Source: Riemerella anatipestifer ATCC 11845 = DSM 15868 | Lineage (GTDB): Bacteria; Bacteroidota; Bacteroidia; Flavobacteriales; Weeksellaceae | DNA length: 64,000 nt | Reading direction: 5' to 3' | Assembly (NCBI RefSeq): GCF_000252855.1 | Contig: NC_017045.1 | Coordinates: 930,001 to 994,000 of the forward strand | Shown: one piece after another, positions 45,172-56,646 of the stretch | Numbering within the stretch: position 1 is the first letter of the stretch | Layout: every line of letters starts with the position of its first letter | Notes under the pieces: model-generated | What the model was told of the DNA's origin: nothing | What the model saw: only the letters and a program-made list of their open reading frames with translations | Databases searched by the model: none | Made by a program: the position numbers and the translations under genes

Positions 45172-47544
45172 TTAAAATTTATCCTTCAATTTTTGAAACC
45201 ATGTCTTTTCATCAGCATTATATCCATAGCCATATTTGTTTCCATAACCAAAATTACTTTTACTTACATCATTCAATACAAAACCTACATTCTTAATTCT
45301 ATTAGCATTGATATTTTTATTAGCAAAATCTATCAATTCTTTATCTGTATACTTAGAGCGTGTTACATAAACTGTTGCATCTGCTAAATCAGCAATAAGG
45401 AATGTGTCTGTTACTAACATTAATGGTGCTGTATCTATAATGACATAATCATAATTAGGTTTAAGCTGTTCCAAAAGCTCCTCATATCTACCGTTGGTTA
45501 AGAGTTCCGTTGGGTTAGGTGGAATACTACCTGAATAAATCACATCTAAATATGGGTTAAACGAACTTTGATGAATAATAGTTTCCAACTTAGTTGTACT
45601 ATCATACAAGAATTCTGTAAGTCCTGCTAATCCTCTTCTAGACTCATTATATCTCTGCAACTGAGGATTTCTGATATCTGAACCTATAATAATTACCTTT
45701 TTACTAGGAGTAGCCAATGTTAACGCTAAGTTAACAGAGGTAAAAGTTTTCCCCTCACCTTTAATAGTAGAGGTTACCTGAACCACTTTGCCCTCAGCTT
45801 TCTTAGGAAGCATAAAATTCATGTTAGTAATCAAGATACGAAACGCCTCTGCTATTGGTGTTAAGTCATTCAACTGTACAATATCAGATTGACCTTTTTC
45901 TATGCTAGGAAGCTCTGCTATGACAGGAGTGTTAGAAATTTGTTCTATATCATGCTTAGTTTCAATTTTATTATCAAGAAGTTCTTTTAAATAAATAAGT
46001 AGAAACGGAATAAGCAATCCTATTACTAATGCAACTAAAAGAACTATCATTTTCTTAGGAGCTACAGGCTTATCAGAAGCATACACATTATCCATCACTC
46101 TAGCTTTATTACCTGTAATAGCAAGAGAAATAGCTGTTTCCTCTCTTTTTTGCAGTAATAAAAGATATAATTGTTCTTTTATTTGTTGCTGTCTCTCAAT
46201 CCCTCTAAACATTTTTTCTATAGCAGGAATCTTTGAAATTTTCCCTGATATTTTATTCTGTTCACCTTGCAACTCATTGCTTCTTATTTGTAAGCCTGAG
46301 CGTGTTTTTTGTAAACTTTGTAAAATAGAACCTCTAAGGTTATTAAGCTGTTTAGATAGATTTATTACAGCTGGATGTTCAGGAGTAGCAGATTCTAACA
46401 ATCTATTTCTCTCCAAAACCAATTCGTTATAGGAAGCTATACCAGAAGATGCCGTAGGATTATCTAAACCTATTGCTGAAGGTAAAACTTGGTAAGATGC
46501 CTGTTTACTTAAATACGAAATAAGCCCATCTGTAAGTTGTAGTTGTGCATCTATATCAAGTTGCCTAGCTCTAGCTTCTGCAGTACTCTTTAAATCAAGT
46601 TCTGCTTCTGCCTGAATATCTGTAATTTTATTTTGAACTTTAAATTGTTCTTTTTGCGTTTCTACATCTCCTAACTCGTTAGAAATAATCTTAATTCTAC
46701 TTTCTATAAACTTCATAGTCTCCTCAGACTGTGAGTTTTTATCTCCTATTGCATCAGCATTATAAGCTGTTACCAAACAATTGATAATATCTTTAGCTTT
46801 ATCTATATTCGCTGATTTCATAGATAACCCTATAACTGTAACATCTTTATTAACAAGAGCCACATTAAGCTCTTTTTGTAGCTGTGTTACTCTACTATCC
46901 CTATCAAGTATAGATATCTCCAGCTCATCTATATTACCCGCTTTTTTAGAATCAAAATTTGGGTTTTTACGAATAATAATATTAGCGAATGGTAAACTAA
47001 TAGTTTTTCCAAATGTAGCACTCACTTCTGACGAGAGTTCATCCGATAGCAATGTAACCTTATTATTTTCAATAGACAATTTTATTGGTTCTTCGAAAAA
47101 AGGCTCATCTTTTTTTTCTGAAACAATATTTACTATAATTGGTGAGGTTTCCCCGTAAAGTTCTTTTCTTCTAAAACCATCCTTGGCAGTAATAGAGGTT
47201 TGTAAGTTTTTTGCCTCTACTACAGTAGTCATCAGTTTTTTAGACTTAAATATTTCTATCTCATTATCTATACTGTTAGTACTCATTCCGCCTAAGCCAG
47301 ATAAATCCTTCAACATATCTGCCTCCATATTTCCACTACTACTTCCTTTAGTACCTTTGATAAGAACAGATGATTCGACTTTATATACAGGAGTAGCAAA
47401 TTTTAAATAAAAAAATGCTAAGACTAATGCCAAAGCAATTGAAACAACAAACCAAACCCAATTTCTCAAATAAGGCTTAAGAATCTCTCTAATGTTAATT
47501 TCATCTCCTTCTCCTATAGACAGATTAGATAGTTTTTTATCCAT
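45172..47544 (-). CDS. wzc: polysaccharide co-polymerase / tyrosine autokinase
   Basis: The 790-residue protein has an N-terminal Wzz domain between two membrane helices (about residues 30-50 and 500-520), a long periplasmic coiled-coil region, and a C-terminal BY-kinase. The Walker A motif GEGKT starts near residue 596, and Walker A' (GSDIRNPQ) and Walker B (DYVIIDTAP) follow. The tail [19 protein letters not shown] is tyrosine-rich, the expected autophosphorylation cluster. It controls chain length and export together with Wza. No wzb-type phosphatase gene is present in the window. Confidence 0.94.
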   Translation of the reverse strand: MDKKLSNLSIGEGDEINIREILKPYLRNWVWFVVSIALALVLAFFYLKFATPVYKVESSVLIKGTKGSSSGNMEADMLKDLSGLGGMSTNSIDNEIEIFKSKKLMTTVVEAKNLQTSITAKDGFRRKELYGETSPIIVNIVSEKKDEPFFEEPIKLSIENNKVTLLSDELSSEVSATFGKTISLPFANIIIRKNPNFDSKKAGNIDELEISILDRDSRVTQLQKELNVALVNKDVTVIGLSMKSANIDKAKDIINCLVTAYNADAIGDKNSQSEETMKFIESRIKIISNELGDVETQKEQFKVQNKITDIQAEAELDLKSTAEARARQLDIDAQLQLTDGLISYLSKQASYQVLPSAIGLDNPTASSGIASYNELVLERNRLLESATPEHPAVINLSKQLNNLRGSILQSLQKTRSGLQIRSNELQGEQNKISGKISKIPAIEKMFRGIERQQQIKEQLYLLLLQKREETAISLAITGNKARVMDNVYASDKPVAPKKMIVLLVALVIGLLIPFLLIYLKELLDNKIETKHDIEQISNTPVIAELPSIEKGQSDIVQLNDLTPIAEAFRILITNMNFMLPKKAEGKVVQVTSTIKGEGKTFTSVNLALTLATPSKKVIIIGSDIRNPQLQRYNESRRGLAGLTEFLYDSTTKLETIIHQSSFNPYLDVIYSGSIPPNPTELLTNGRYEELLEQLKPNYDYVIIDTAPLMLVTDTFLIADLADATVYVTRSKYTDKELIDFANKNINANRIKNVGFVLNDVSKSNFGYGNKYGYGYNADEKTWFQKLKDKF

Positions 47545-47576
47545 TGTTATTGTTTTAATTCTTATGATATAACTTA

Positions 47577-48392
47577 TTAATTTTTCCTAATAACTAAAGC
47601 CAAAATAGTAACAACAACTGATGCTATTGATATATAAATTCCTGTTTGAGGACCAAACATTGCTGCTGATTGTCTCGTTTTATTTGGCGCTACCATTACC
47701 ACATCATTTTGTTTTAAATGATAATATGGAGAATTGATAAAGTCGGATTTTGTTAAATCTATATAAGCTTTAGTTCTAACACCATCTTGCTCACGGACGA
47801 CAAGCACCCTATCCCTTTTACCATAAATAGTTAAATCACCAGCCAAACCTAACGCATCCACTATTCTAGTTTTTCCATCAGGAATAATATACTGTCCAGG
47901 TCTGTTTACCTCTCCCAAAACAGTAACTTTATAGTTAGCATACTTCACGCTTACTGTAGGGTTTACAATATACCTTTTTAATTTATTGGATAGCTCTTGT
48001 TTTAAATCCTCTAAAGTTTTTCCATTAGTGTCTATTTTTCCTAACACAGGGAAATCTATGTATCCTGTATCATAAACCGTATAGGTAAATCCACTAATTG
48101 GTGCCTGATTTCCCATGGGACTATTCCCTTCTGCAAGGGAATAAGCTCCAAGTTTATTAGAAGGTGTAACTCCCTGGTTAAATGGTGCAACAACAGACAT
48201 ATCCTTTGCCGTTACCAATATAGATATCTCATCACCACGCTGTATAGTTGTCTGAGAAGCTCTTGTATAAGCATCTTCCGCTTGTTTTTCTATATCTTGC
48301 ATATACTCTATATCATTTTTCGTTTTACACGAAAAAATAAAAAGTGACACAAACAACAACGTCAAGTAATTTCTAGCTTTCATAAATTTCAT
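47577..48392 (-). CDS. wza: polysaccharide export outer-membrane lipoprotein
   Basis: The 271-residue protein has a lipoprotein signal ([13 protein letters not shown]), a Poly_export domain ([22 protein letters not shown]), a SLBB domain ([20 protein letters not shown]) and a C-terminal hydrophobic segment ([19 protein letters not shown]) that would form the outer-membrane helical barrel. It is the export channel partner of Wzc. A second ATG at 48383 (MKARNYL) is an alternative start and would fit the predicted promoter better. wzc follows after 32 bases. Confidence 0.93.
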   Translation of the reverse strand: MKFMKARNYLTLLFVSLFIFSCKTKNDIEYMQDIEKQAEDAYTRASQTTIQRGDEISILVTAKDMSVVAPFNQGVTPSNKLGAYSLAEGNSPMGNQAPISGFTYTVYDTGYIDFPVLGKIDTNGKTLEDLKQELSNKLKRYIVNPTVSVKYANYKVTVLGEVNRPGQYIIPDGKTRIVDALGLAGDLTIYGKRDRVLVVREQDGVRTKAYIDLTKSDFINSPYYHLKQNDVVMVAPNKTRQSAAMFGPQTGIYISIASVVVTILALVIRKN

Positions 48393-48401
48393 CTAATTTT
48401 G

Positions 48402-48435
48402 CAAATATACAACTTTTAAAGTACTATTTATCCAA
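48402..48435 (-). promoter_or_regulatory. candidate internal promoter in front of wza
   Basis: On the minus strand TATATTTG (48409-48402) is preceded by TTG at 48435-48433, with a 23-base spacer, the long end of the accepted range. It overlaps the capD stop codon, so export genes could be expressed independently of capD. Not confirmed. Confidence 0.42.
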
Positions 48436-50349
48436 ACATTCAAATACCGAGTCATTACTTCTAAACTCTCTAACTATCTCCTTCAAAATTCTAACCACCT
48501 CTACTTTATCTCTACCTTTAGCTTTCTCATATATTCTAGATGTTAATTCATCTATTTCTTCATACAACATAACTGAGTCCTTAGAAATCATGATTTTCTC
48601 GTGATACGTAGGAAGGGTTTTTGTATCATCACTCAAAAGTTCTTCATACAGTTTCTCCCCTGGTCTTAGACCTGTATAAATAATTTTTATATCTACATCT
48701 GGCTCTAGACCAGACAATTTAATCATTCTTCGCGCAAGATTGAGTATCTTCACAGATTCCCCCATATCAAACACAAATATTTCTCCTCCTTTTCCCATAG
48801 TTCCTGCTTGTAAAACAAGTTCACACGCTTCAGGAATGGTCACAAAATACCTTACTATTTCAGGATGTGTAATTGTAACTGGACCACCCTTCTCTATTTG
48901 TTTTATAAAATGAGGAATTACAGAACCGTTAGAACCTAAAACATTACCAAATCTAGTGGTAATAAATTTAGTCTGATTATCTTCCTCATTTTGAAGAGCT
49001 TGCACAAAAAGCTCTGCAGCTCTTTTAGAGGCTCCCATTACATTAGTAGGATTAACAGCCTTATCCGTGGAGACCATTACAAACCTATTAACTTTAAAAC
49101 GACTAGACAAAAGTGCCAAGTTCTTACTTCCTTGAATATTAACTAGAGCGGCTTCATGCGGATTGTTTTCTATCAAAGGAACATGCTTATAGGCGGCCGC
49201 ATGGTACACCATAGAAAAATTATATTCTTTAAATACCGACTCTAATCTTTCCTTATTAGTTATATCAGCCAGTATAAATTCAAACTTGATATCAGGGTAG
49301 TTTTCCTCCACCTCCAACTGTATCTCATGTAAAGGAGTCTCCGCTTGGTCTAGAACAACTATTAACGAAGGTTCAAACTGTGCTACTTGCCTTACTATTT
49401 CACTCCCTATAGAACCTGCTCCTCCTGTTACTAAAACCGATTTTTGATGATGCCTCTTTTTTACTTCCTCATTTTCTATAACGATAGGCTTTCTATTAAG
49501 TAAATCTTCTATTTGAAAATTTTTAATATTACTCCCATCATTTCTCAACTTTTGAACGGTCGGAGATTTAAATACCTTTAAATCTTTCTCTAAAAACAAA
49601 TTAACCCATTCTGCAATCTCCTCTATTGAGGCTGTATTACTACCAATTAAAACTCCATCTATACCTAAATATTCTCTGGTAGTCTTTTCTAAAAAATCTC
49701 TGGTATAAATTCTCTTCCCCAAGAGTTTGGCTTTCCTTGAATCCTTTCGAGCAGTAATAAACCCGACGACCTCGTATGGTAAAAAAGGATTACCCATCAC
49801 CGCTTTTGCAATAGCAACCGACTCTTCTCCTATTCCCAATAGTAATATTTTTTTTCTTAAGTAGCTTCTCCTGTATTCTTTTGCCCATTGAAAAATTTCC
49901 TTCACTACCAACCTAAAAACAAAGAGAACCGTAAAAGAAATACAGAAATATATCAGAAGGATGGGAAACAGTAGTAATTTCTGTTTAAAAAAGAAAAAAT
50001 ATATGTAAGTAACTGTACCTAAAGTAAAAACTGTGCAAAAACTAGCTAATAAAATTTTAGATAAATCTACAAAGGTGGAATGTCTAATAATCCCCGAGTA
50101 AGTACGAAACAAGAACATAAAAAAGATATTTACACCTAAGACAACCGCATACTTCTGGTAAATACTAAGTACATAGGGATAACTTACAGAAGACAGTTTA
50201 CCCACCACCCCATAGGACAACATAAGCGAAACTATCAAAAACAAAACATCTATGAGAAGTACCATCCATCTAGGCAAATACCTAATATTAGAAAGACTAA
50301 TCATATTATCCCCTCCGTAGATCTTATTTTTCAGTTCACTAAAGTTCAT
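48424..50349 (-). CDS. pglF: UDP-GlcNAc 4,6-dehydratase, membrane-bound (PglF/WbpM/CapD)
   Basis: The 641-residue protein has four N-terminal membrane helices (to about residue 150), a CoA-binding-like domain, and an SDR catalytic domain with SVLVTGGAGSIGSEIVRQVA, MVYHAAAYKHVPLIENNPHEAA and VSTDKAVNPTNVMGASKRAAEL. This is the large WbpM/PglF form. It makes UDP-4-keto-6-deoxy-GlcNAc, the substrate of the PglE-like enzyme 22 kb further down. It is the first gene of the polysaccharide locus in transcription order. A second ATG fifteen codons in would also be a good start. Confidence 0.93.
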   Translation of the reverse strand: MNFSELKNKIYGGDNMISLSNIRYLPRWMVLLIDVLFLIVSLMLSYGVVGKLSSVSYPYVLSIYQKYAVVLGVNIFFMFLFRTYSGIIRHSTFVDLSKILLASFCTVFTLGTVTYIYFFFFKQKLLLFPILLIYFCISFTVLFVFRLVVKEIFQWAKEYRRSYLRKKILLLGIGEESVAIAKAVMGNPFLPYEVVGFITARKDSRKAKLLGKRIYTRDFLEKTTREYLGIDGVLIGSNTASIEEIAEWVNLFLEKDLKVFKSPTVQKLRNDGSNIKNFQIEDLLNRKPIVIENEEVKKRHHQKSVLVTGGAGSIGSEIVRQVAQFEPSLIVVLDQAETPLHEIQLEVEENYPDIKFEFILADITNKERLESVFKEYNFSMVYHAAAYKHVPLIENNPHEAALVNIQGSKNLALLSSRFKVNRFVMVSTDKAVNPTNVMGASKRAAELFVQALQNEEDNQTKFITTRFGNVLGSNGSVIPHFIKQIEKGGPVTITHPEIVRYFVTIPEACELVLQAGTMGKGGEIFVFDMGESVKILNLARRMIKLSGLEPDVDIKIIYTGLRPGEKLYEELLSDDTKTLPTYHEKIMISKDSVMLYEEIDELTSRIYEKAKGRDKVEVVRILKEIVREFRSNDSVFECLDK

Positions 50350-50374
50350 TTTTCAACCATACTAATTTGTCGCA

Positions 50375-50382
50375 CAAAGATA
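50375..50382 (-). promoter_or_regulatory. -7 element upstream of the polysaccharide locus
   Basis: TATCTTTG, read on the minus strand at 50382-50375, fits TAnnTTTG and lies about 26 bases before the pglF start. I find no TTG at the expected distance above it, so support is partial. Confidence 0.38.
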
Positions 50383-50438
50383 GTAAATTCAAGTATTCCC
50401 ATAGATATTAAAAATCAGTTTTCATTTATTTATTTTCA

Positions 50439-50933
50439 TTATAAAGAACTACCCCTCCCATTAAAATATTGATTTACAGACATTTGAACAACATCTAATT
50501 CATACCCTTTTCCTAGCAAGTATCTAACAGCTCGTTGCTTTTTTTCAAAATCAGTGCCACTTTTTAAACTATTGATATATTTTTCAGTTAATTTATTCAG
50601 TACCTCAAGATACTCTTCCTCATCAATTTCCTCCATAGCTATATTTATGAGTTTTTCAGACACTCCTTTAAATTTAAGATGACTTACTATTTTTTTTCTT
50701 CCCCAGCTTTTATGATAAAACTTCCCTCTCACATAACTTCTTGCAAAACGCTCTTCGTTAAGGAAATTCTCTCTCATGAGATAAAGTAAGATTTCATCTT
50801 TAGCTTCAGGAATAAGCATAAATTCTCTCATTTTTTGCTCTACCTCTTGATGACAACGGTCTTGATAGGTACAATAATTTACCATCTTTAGTTTAATTTC
50901 GTCAAAAGTGAACAATTTTTTCTCCATAAACAT
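50439..50933 (-). CDS. recX: regulatory protein RecX
   Basis: RecX inhibits RecA filaments. The 164-residue protein (ATG 50933; ATG 50927 and a TTG at 50936 are alternatives) is all helical and basic. It has three tandem three-helix repeats, including MVNYCTYQDRCHQEVEQKM, LMRENFLNEERFARSYVRGKF and WGRKKIVSHLKFKGVSEKLI, the standard RecX motif order. It forms the chromosomal border of the polysaccharide locus on this side and is not obviously part of it. Confidence 0.9.
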   Translation of the reverse strand: MFMEKKLFTFDEIKLKMVNYCTYQDRCHQEVEQKMREFMLIPEAKDEILLYLMRENFLNEERFARSYVRGKFYHKSWGRKKIVSHLKFKGVSEKLINIAMEEIDEEEYLEVLNKLTEKYINSLKSGTDFEKKQRAVRYLLGKGYELDVVQMSVNQYFNGRGSSL

Positions 50934-50999
50934 CAAAGCAAAAAATTTCGAAGGTAAATCATTACCTCCGAAATATTATATTACACTTATTAAAAATAA

Positions 51000-52268
51000 T
51001 TAGTACTGAAATAACGGTCTACTAGACATCAGATCATTCACTTGCTTTTTAACCTCTTCTAAAACAGAATCATTATTAAGATTAGAAACCACTTTAGAAA
51101 TTAGTTCAGCTACGGAATCCATATCGTTTTCTTTAAGTCCTCTAGTGGTAATTGCAGGAGTTCCCAATCTGATGCCCGAAGTAATGAACGCTGATTTATC
51201 ATCAAACGGCACCATATTCTTATTACAAGTAATATCTGCTTTTACTAAGGCTTTTTCTGTCTCCTTACCGTTAACACCTTTATTACGAAGGTCTACCAAC
51301 ATAAGATGATTATCTGTTCCTCCACCTACGATTTCAAACCCTCTATCTATTAAAGCATTAGCCAAAGCCCTTGCATTAGCCACTACTTGTTTAGCGTAGG
51401 TTTCAAATTTACCATCTATCGCCTCTCCAAAAGCTACTGCTTTAGCCGCTATTACATGCTCTAGCGGACCGCCTTGTATCCCTGGAAATACCGCACTATC
51501 TAGTACTGCACTCATCATTTTGGTTTCCCCTTTAGGCGTTTTATGACCATAAGGGTTTTCAAAATCTTTACCTAACATTATCAAACCTCCTCTAGGTCCT
51601 CTTAAAGTTTTATGTGTAGTAGTAGTTACCACATCGCAGTAAGGAAACGGAGAACTTAATAAACCTTTAGCAACCAATCCTGCAGGGTGTGCAATATCTG
51701 CCCAAAGTGTAGCTCCTACCTCATCTGCTACCTCACGAAATTTAGCATAATCTAAATCACGAGAATACGCCGAATATCCTGCTATAATAAGTTTTGGCTT
51801 TACTTCTAAGGCTTTCTGACGCATAGCTTCGTAATCTATCAGCCCTGTTTCTCTTTCTACACCATAGAACTGTGCATTGTATTGTATTCCTGAAAAGTTG
51901 ACAAACGAGCCGTGCGTTAAATGCCCTCCCATTGATAAATCTAATCCCAATATTGTATCTCCAGGTTTAAGACACGCTAAATAGATAGCTGCATTAGCTT
52001 GCGAACCAGAATGTGGCTGAACGTTAGCATATTCTACTCCAAATAGTTGTTTTGCTCTATCTATCGCTAATTTCTCTACTTCATCAACAACCTCACAACC
52101 ACCATAGTAGCGTCTTCCTGGATAGCCTTCAGCATATTTATTAGTAAGAACACTTCCCATAGCTTTCATCACTTCATCAGAAACAAAGTTTTCAGAAGCA
52201 ATTAGCTCTATACCATGTGTTTGGCGTGCTCTTTCTTGCTCTATCAAATCAAAAATTACATCTCTCAT
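51000..52268 (-). CDS. glyA: serine hydroxymethyltransferase
   Basis: GlyA interconverts serine and glycine, loading one-carbon units on tetrahydrofolate. The 422-residue protein has [46 protein letters not shown] and the PLP lysine in [16 protein letters not shown]. folD, next in the same pathway, lies 2 kb away on the other strand. The gene is monocistronic; 180 bases separate it from pgi. Confidence 0.97.
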   Translation of the reverse strand: MRDVIFDLIEQERARQTHGIELIASENFVSDEVMKAMGSVLTNKYAEGYPGRRYYGGCEVVDEVEKLAIDRAKQLFGVEYANVQPHSGSQANAAIYLACLKPGDTILGLDLSMGGHLTHGSFVNFSGIQYNAQFYGVERETGLIDYEAMRQKALEVKPKLIIAGYSAYSRDLDYAKFREVADEVGATLWADIAHPAGLVAKGLLSSPFPYCDVVTTTTHKTLRGPRGGLIMLGKDFENPYGHKTPKGETKMMSAVLDSAVFPGIQGGPLEHVIAAKAVAFGEAIDGKFETYAKQVVANARALANALIDRGFEIVGGGTDNHLMLVDLRNKGVNGKETEKALVKADITCNKNMVPFDDKSAFITSGIRLGTPAITTRGLKENDMDSVAELISKVVSNLNNDSVLEEVKKQVNDLMSSRPLFQY

Positions 52269-52442
52269 ATTTTATCTTTTTAATATCTAAATTTATAAAG
52301 TTCCAAATTTAATAAAATCCCAACATTCTCATAGTGTACTTTCAAAATATTTTTTACAATACTATTTTTAAAGACTAAGCAACCTTTAGAAAAAAGCGAT
52401 AAATCAATCTATATTTTCTTAAATTTGCAAGAATTAAAATGA

Positions 52443-54086
<1,644 letters not shown>

Positions 54087-54125
54087 TCTTCAACACATAA
54101 TAAATCTAATAAAAAGTATATAGTA

Positions 54126-55010
54126 ATGGCTCAAATTTTAGACGGATTAAAAATATCCAAAGAAATCAAAGCAGAAATTAAAGCAGATGTAGAGAAAATC
54201 AAAGCATCTGGAAAGCGTTTGCCTCATCTTTCCGCTATATTAGTAGGAAATAATGGTGCAAGCAAAGCTTATGTTAACTCTAAAATTAAAGACTGTGCAG
54301 AAGTTGGCTTTCAGTCGTCTTTACACAAGTTTCCTAGCACGGCATCAGAAGCCGAAGTTTTGGAAAAAATAAAAGAACTCAACGAAAATCCAGATGTAGA
54401 TGGCTTTATTGTTCAATTACCGCTTCCGAAACAGATGGATCAGGAGAAAATCATTATGGCGATAGACCCAAGAAAAGATGTAGATGGTTTTCACCCAGAA
54501 AACTTTGGAAGAATGGCTCTAGAAATGGATACCTTCTTACCTGCAACACCTTTCGGAATTCTTACTCTCCTAGAACGCTACCAAATAGAAACCAAAGGAA
54601 AACATTGTGTTATTATCGGTAGAAGTCGTATTGTAGGACGCCCTATGAGTATTCTAATGGGAAGAAAAGATTTTCCAGGAAACTCTACGGTAACACTTAC
54701 CCACTCTTACACTCCTCATATAGAAGATTTTACAAGAAATGCAGATATTGTAATTACTGCTTTAGGCGACCCTTATTTCTTAAAAGGAGATATGATAAAG
54801 AAAGGAGCTATCGTGATAGATGTGGGCATTACGAGAGTAGATGACGATAGTGAAAAAGGCTATAAACTAGCGGGCGATGTAGATTTTGACAGCTGTGCTG
54901 AAAAAGCCTCATGGATTACGCCTGTACCAGGAGGTGTAGGACCTATGACCAGAGCTATGCTAATGAAAAACACACTATTAGCCTACAAGCACACCATATA
55001 CAAAGACTAA
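54126..55010 (+). CDS. folD: methylenetetrahydrofolate dehydrogenase / methenyltetrahydrofolate cyclohydrolase
   Basis: FolD is the bifunctional enzyme that links methylene- and formyl-tetrahydrofolate. The 294-residue protein has YVNSKIKDCAEVGFQSSL with the catalytic lysine, GFIVQLPLPKQMDQEKIIMAI, HCVIIGRSRIVGRPMSILM and the C-terminal PVPGGVGPMTRAMLMKNTL. It follows pgi after 39 bases and is directly followed, 4 bases after its stop, by a regulator gene with a TTG start. Confidence 0.97.
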   Translation: MAQILDGLKISKEIKAEIKADVEKIKASGKRLPHLSAILVGNNGASKAYVNSKIKDCAEVGFQSSLHKFPSTASEAEVLEKIKELNENPDVDGFIVQLPLPKQMDQEKIIMAIDPRKDVDGFHPENFGRMALEMDTFLPATPFGILTLLERYQIETKGKHCVIIGRSRIVGRPMSILMGRKDFPGNSTVTLTHSYTPHIEDFTRNADIVITALGDPYFLKGDMIKKGAIVIDVGITRVDDDSEKGYKLAGDVDFDSCAEKASWITPVPGGVGPMTRAMLMKNTLLAYKHTIYKD

Positions 55011-55014
55011 CCAT

Positions 55015-55587
55015 TTGGAAAAGGAACACTTCTTAAATCATATCAGAGAAATCATCTCTCTTTCGAGGGAAGAGTTTGATGAAATTTGGGAATATTTTAG
55101 TGTTAAAAACATCAGAAAAAAACAATTCCTAGTACAAGAATACCAAACTTCTAATGAAATTTATTGGGTAGCGTCAGGAATTTTCAAATCCAGTTTCTTT
55201 GATACAGATGGTAAAGAACATATTCTCCAGTTTGCCTCTAGTGGATGGTGGACTGGAGATTTTTCCGCATTTTACAAGCAACAAAAAACACAACTTTCCA
55301 TAGAATGTTTAGAAAACGGTAGCGTACTTGCCATTACTCAACAAAATATGGACATTCTTTGCCAAAAGTTTCCTCTATTAGAAAGATTTTTCAGAATCAA
55401 AACTAATTTCGGATATATTGCATTACAAGAACGCATCATTTCCCTTATAACACAATCTGCCAAACAACGCTACCAAAATTTCTTAGAACAATACCCTCAT
55501 TTAGTACAAAAACTACCTAAACAAACCATTGCTAGTTATCTAGGCGTTTCTAGAGAAACTCTTAGCAGACTTTCTTTAAAGGAATAG
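55015..55587 (+). CDS. Crp/Fnr-family transcriptional regulator
   Basis: The 190-residue protein starts from TTG, since no ATG is available near the N-terminus. It has an effector-binding beta-roll (NEIYWVASGIFKSSFFDTDGKEHILQFASSGWWTGDF) and a winged helix-turn-helix (KQTIASYLGVSRETLSRLS). In the recognition helix R180, E181 and R185 of the RETLSR sequence correspond to the DNA-contacting residues of E. coli Crp, which bind TGTGA. There is no Fnr-type cysteine set, so it is not an iron-sulfur oxygen sensor. It is probably co-transcribed with folD and lies upstream of hchA. Confidence 0.88.
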   Translation: MEKEHFLNHIREIISLSREEFDEIWEYFSVKNIRKKQFLVQEYQTSNEIYWVASGIFKSSFFDTDGKEHILQFASSGWWTGDFSAFYKQQKTQLSIECLENGSVLAITQQNMDILCQKFPLLERFFRIKTNFGYIALQERIISLITQSAKQRYQNFLEQYPHLVQKLPKQTIASYLGVSRETLSRLSLKE

Positions 55588-55603
55588 TAAGACTTAACTT
55601 ACT
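55586..55603. promoter_or_regulatory. second inverted repeat between the regulator and hchA
   Basis: AGTAAG and CTTACT (outer arms) flank a six-base centre and overlap the regulator's stop codon. It could be an operator or a weak mRNA hairpin. It has no T-tract, so it is not a good terminator. Confidence 0.35.
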
Positions 55604-55617
55604 ATAAAAATTGCTCT

Positions 55618-55633
55618 TGTGATTTACCTCACA
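55618..55633. promoter_or_regulatory. Crp-type operator, TGTGA-N6-TCACA, upstream of hchA
   Basis: A perfect match to the Crp consensus half-sites with a six-base spacer (TGTGATTTACCTCACA). A further TGTGA half-site follows at 55,641-55,645. The centre lies about 65 bases above the expected hchA start site, the position of class I activation. Confidence 0.6.
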
Positions 55634-55677
55634 CTTTTTTTGTGATTTATATCCTTAGACCTCTAAGCACATCCATC

Positions 55678-55685
55678 TATCTTTG
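55678..55685 (+). promoter_or_regulatory. predicted -7 element of the hchA promoter
   Basis: TATCTTTG fits TAnnTTTG. A TTA at 55,655-55,657, 20 bases above it, is the nearest fit to the -33 TTG. The leader to the ATG would be about 33 bases. Confidence 0.45.
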
Positions 55686-55722
55686 CACAAGAAATTAATA
55701 TTAAACACTAAAAATTAAAAAG

Positions 55723-56571
55723 ATGTCACAAGAATTAAGTAATCAACCTGTATTTGATGGTGTAGGTTATGAGCCTTCTCCACTATCATTATCTATGTTC
55801 GTTGCTCCAAAAACCGACTACGATTTCACCCAATACCCTAACGCTAATACAGATAAAAACAAAAAAGTACTAGTAGTGTGTACTGAAGAAAAATATATGA
55901 CTATGCAAAATGGTAAGAAGTTTTCAACAGGTAACCACCCAGTAGAAACCTTAGTACCAATGCTACATTTAGATGCAGCAGGCTTTGAGGCAGAAATATT
56001 TACTCCTACAGGTGCACCAGCCGTTTTAGAAATGTGGGCTATGCCTTCCGAAGACGAAGCAGTAAAAGGTATTTTTGAAAAGTATAAAACTAAATTTGAA
56101 ACACCTAAAAGTTTAAAAGAATTTGTAGCAGGAGATATGGCTTCCGAAACTGAATATGTAGCTGTATTTTTACCTGGTGGACACGGTGCTATGCTAGGAC
56201 TACCAACAAATGATGATTTAAAAAAGATAATCCATTGGGCATATCAACATGAGAAATTTGTACTTGCTATTTGCCATGGCCCTGCAGCATTATTAGCAGC
56301 AGCACATAATGAACCTGCGGAAAACTTCCCATATAAAGACTACAAAATAAAATCTTTCCCTGACATTATAGATACGCAAACGCCTGCTATTGGCTATGTA
56401 CCAGGAGAAATGCCTTGGTTCTACGGGGAAAAACTAAAGGCTCTAGGCATAGAAATTCTTAATGAGGATATTTCAGGAGCATGCTACACTGATAGAAAAT
56501 TAGTAACAGGTGATAGCCCGCTAGCCGCGAACAATTTCGGCAAAATGAGTGCTGAAGCTCTACTAAGATAA
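55723..56571 (+). CDS. hchA: protein/nucleic acid deglycase HchA (Hsp31, glyoxalase III)
   Basis: A DJ-1/PfpI-fold stress protein of 282 residues that converts methylglyoxal to lactate without cofactor and has reported deglycase and chaperone activity. The catalytic set is visible: E75 (NHPVE), C184 and H185 (AICHGPAAL). The long N-terminal part with SPLSLSMFVAPKTDYDF is characteristic of Hsp31 rather than the shorter YhbO group. The likely Crp-type operator and an adjacent Crp-family gene suggest transcriptional control. A terminator hairpin follows. Confidence 0.94.
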   Translation: MSQELSNQPVFDGVGYEPSPLSLSMFVAPKTDYDFTQYPNANTDKNKKVLVVCTEEKYMTMQNGKKFSTGNHPVETLVPMLHLDAAGFEAEIFTPTGAPAVLEMWAMPSEDEAVKGIFEKYKTKFETPKSLKEFVAGDMASETEYVAVFLPGGHGAMLGLPTNDDLKKIIHWAYQHEKFVLAICHGPAALLAAAHNEPAENFPYKDYKIKSFPDIIDTQTPAIGYVPGEMPWFYGEKLKALGIEILNEDISGACYTDRKLVTGDSPLAANNFGKMSAEALLR

Positions 56572-56600
56572 CTTTTTTCTATTTTCATATCTTTCATACA

Positions 56601-56627
56601 AAACCATTTCTTGAGAAATGGTTTTTT
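56601..56627 (+). terminator. Rho-independent terminator after hchA
   Basis: AAACCATTTC (56,601-56,610) pairs with GAAATGGTTT (56,615-56,624) around TTGA, followed by a short T-run. It lies between convergent genes and may also help to end the minus-strand transcript. Confidence 0.82.
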
Positions 56628-56646
56628 AATTAAATCTTCCCAAAGT

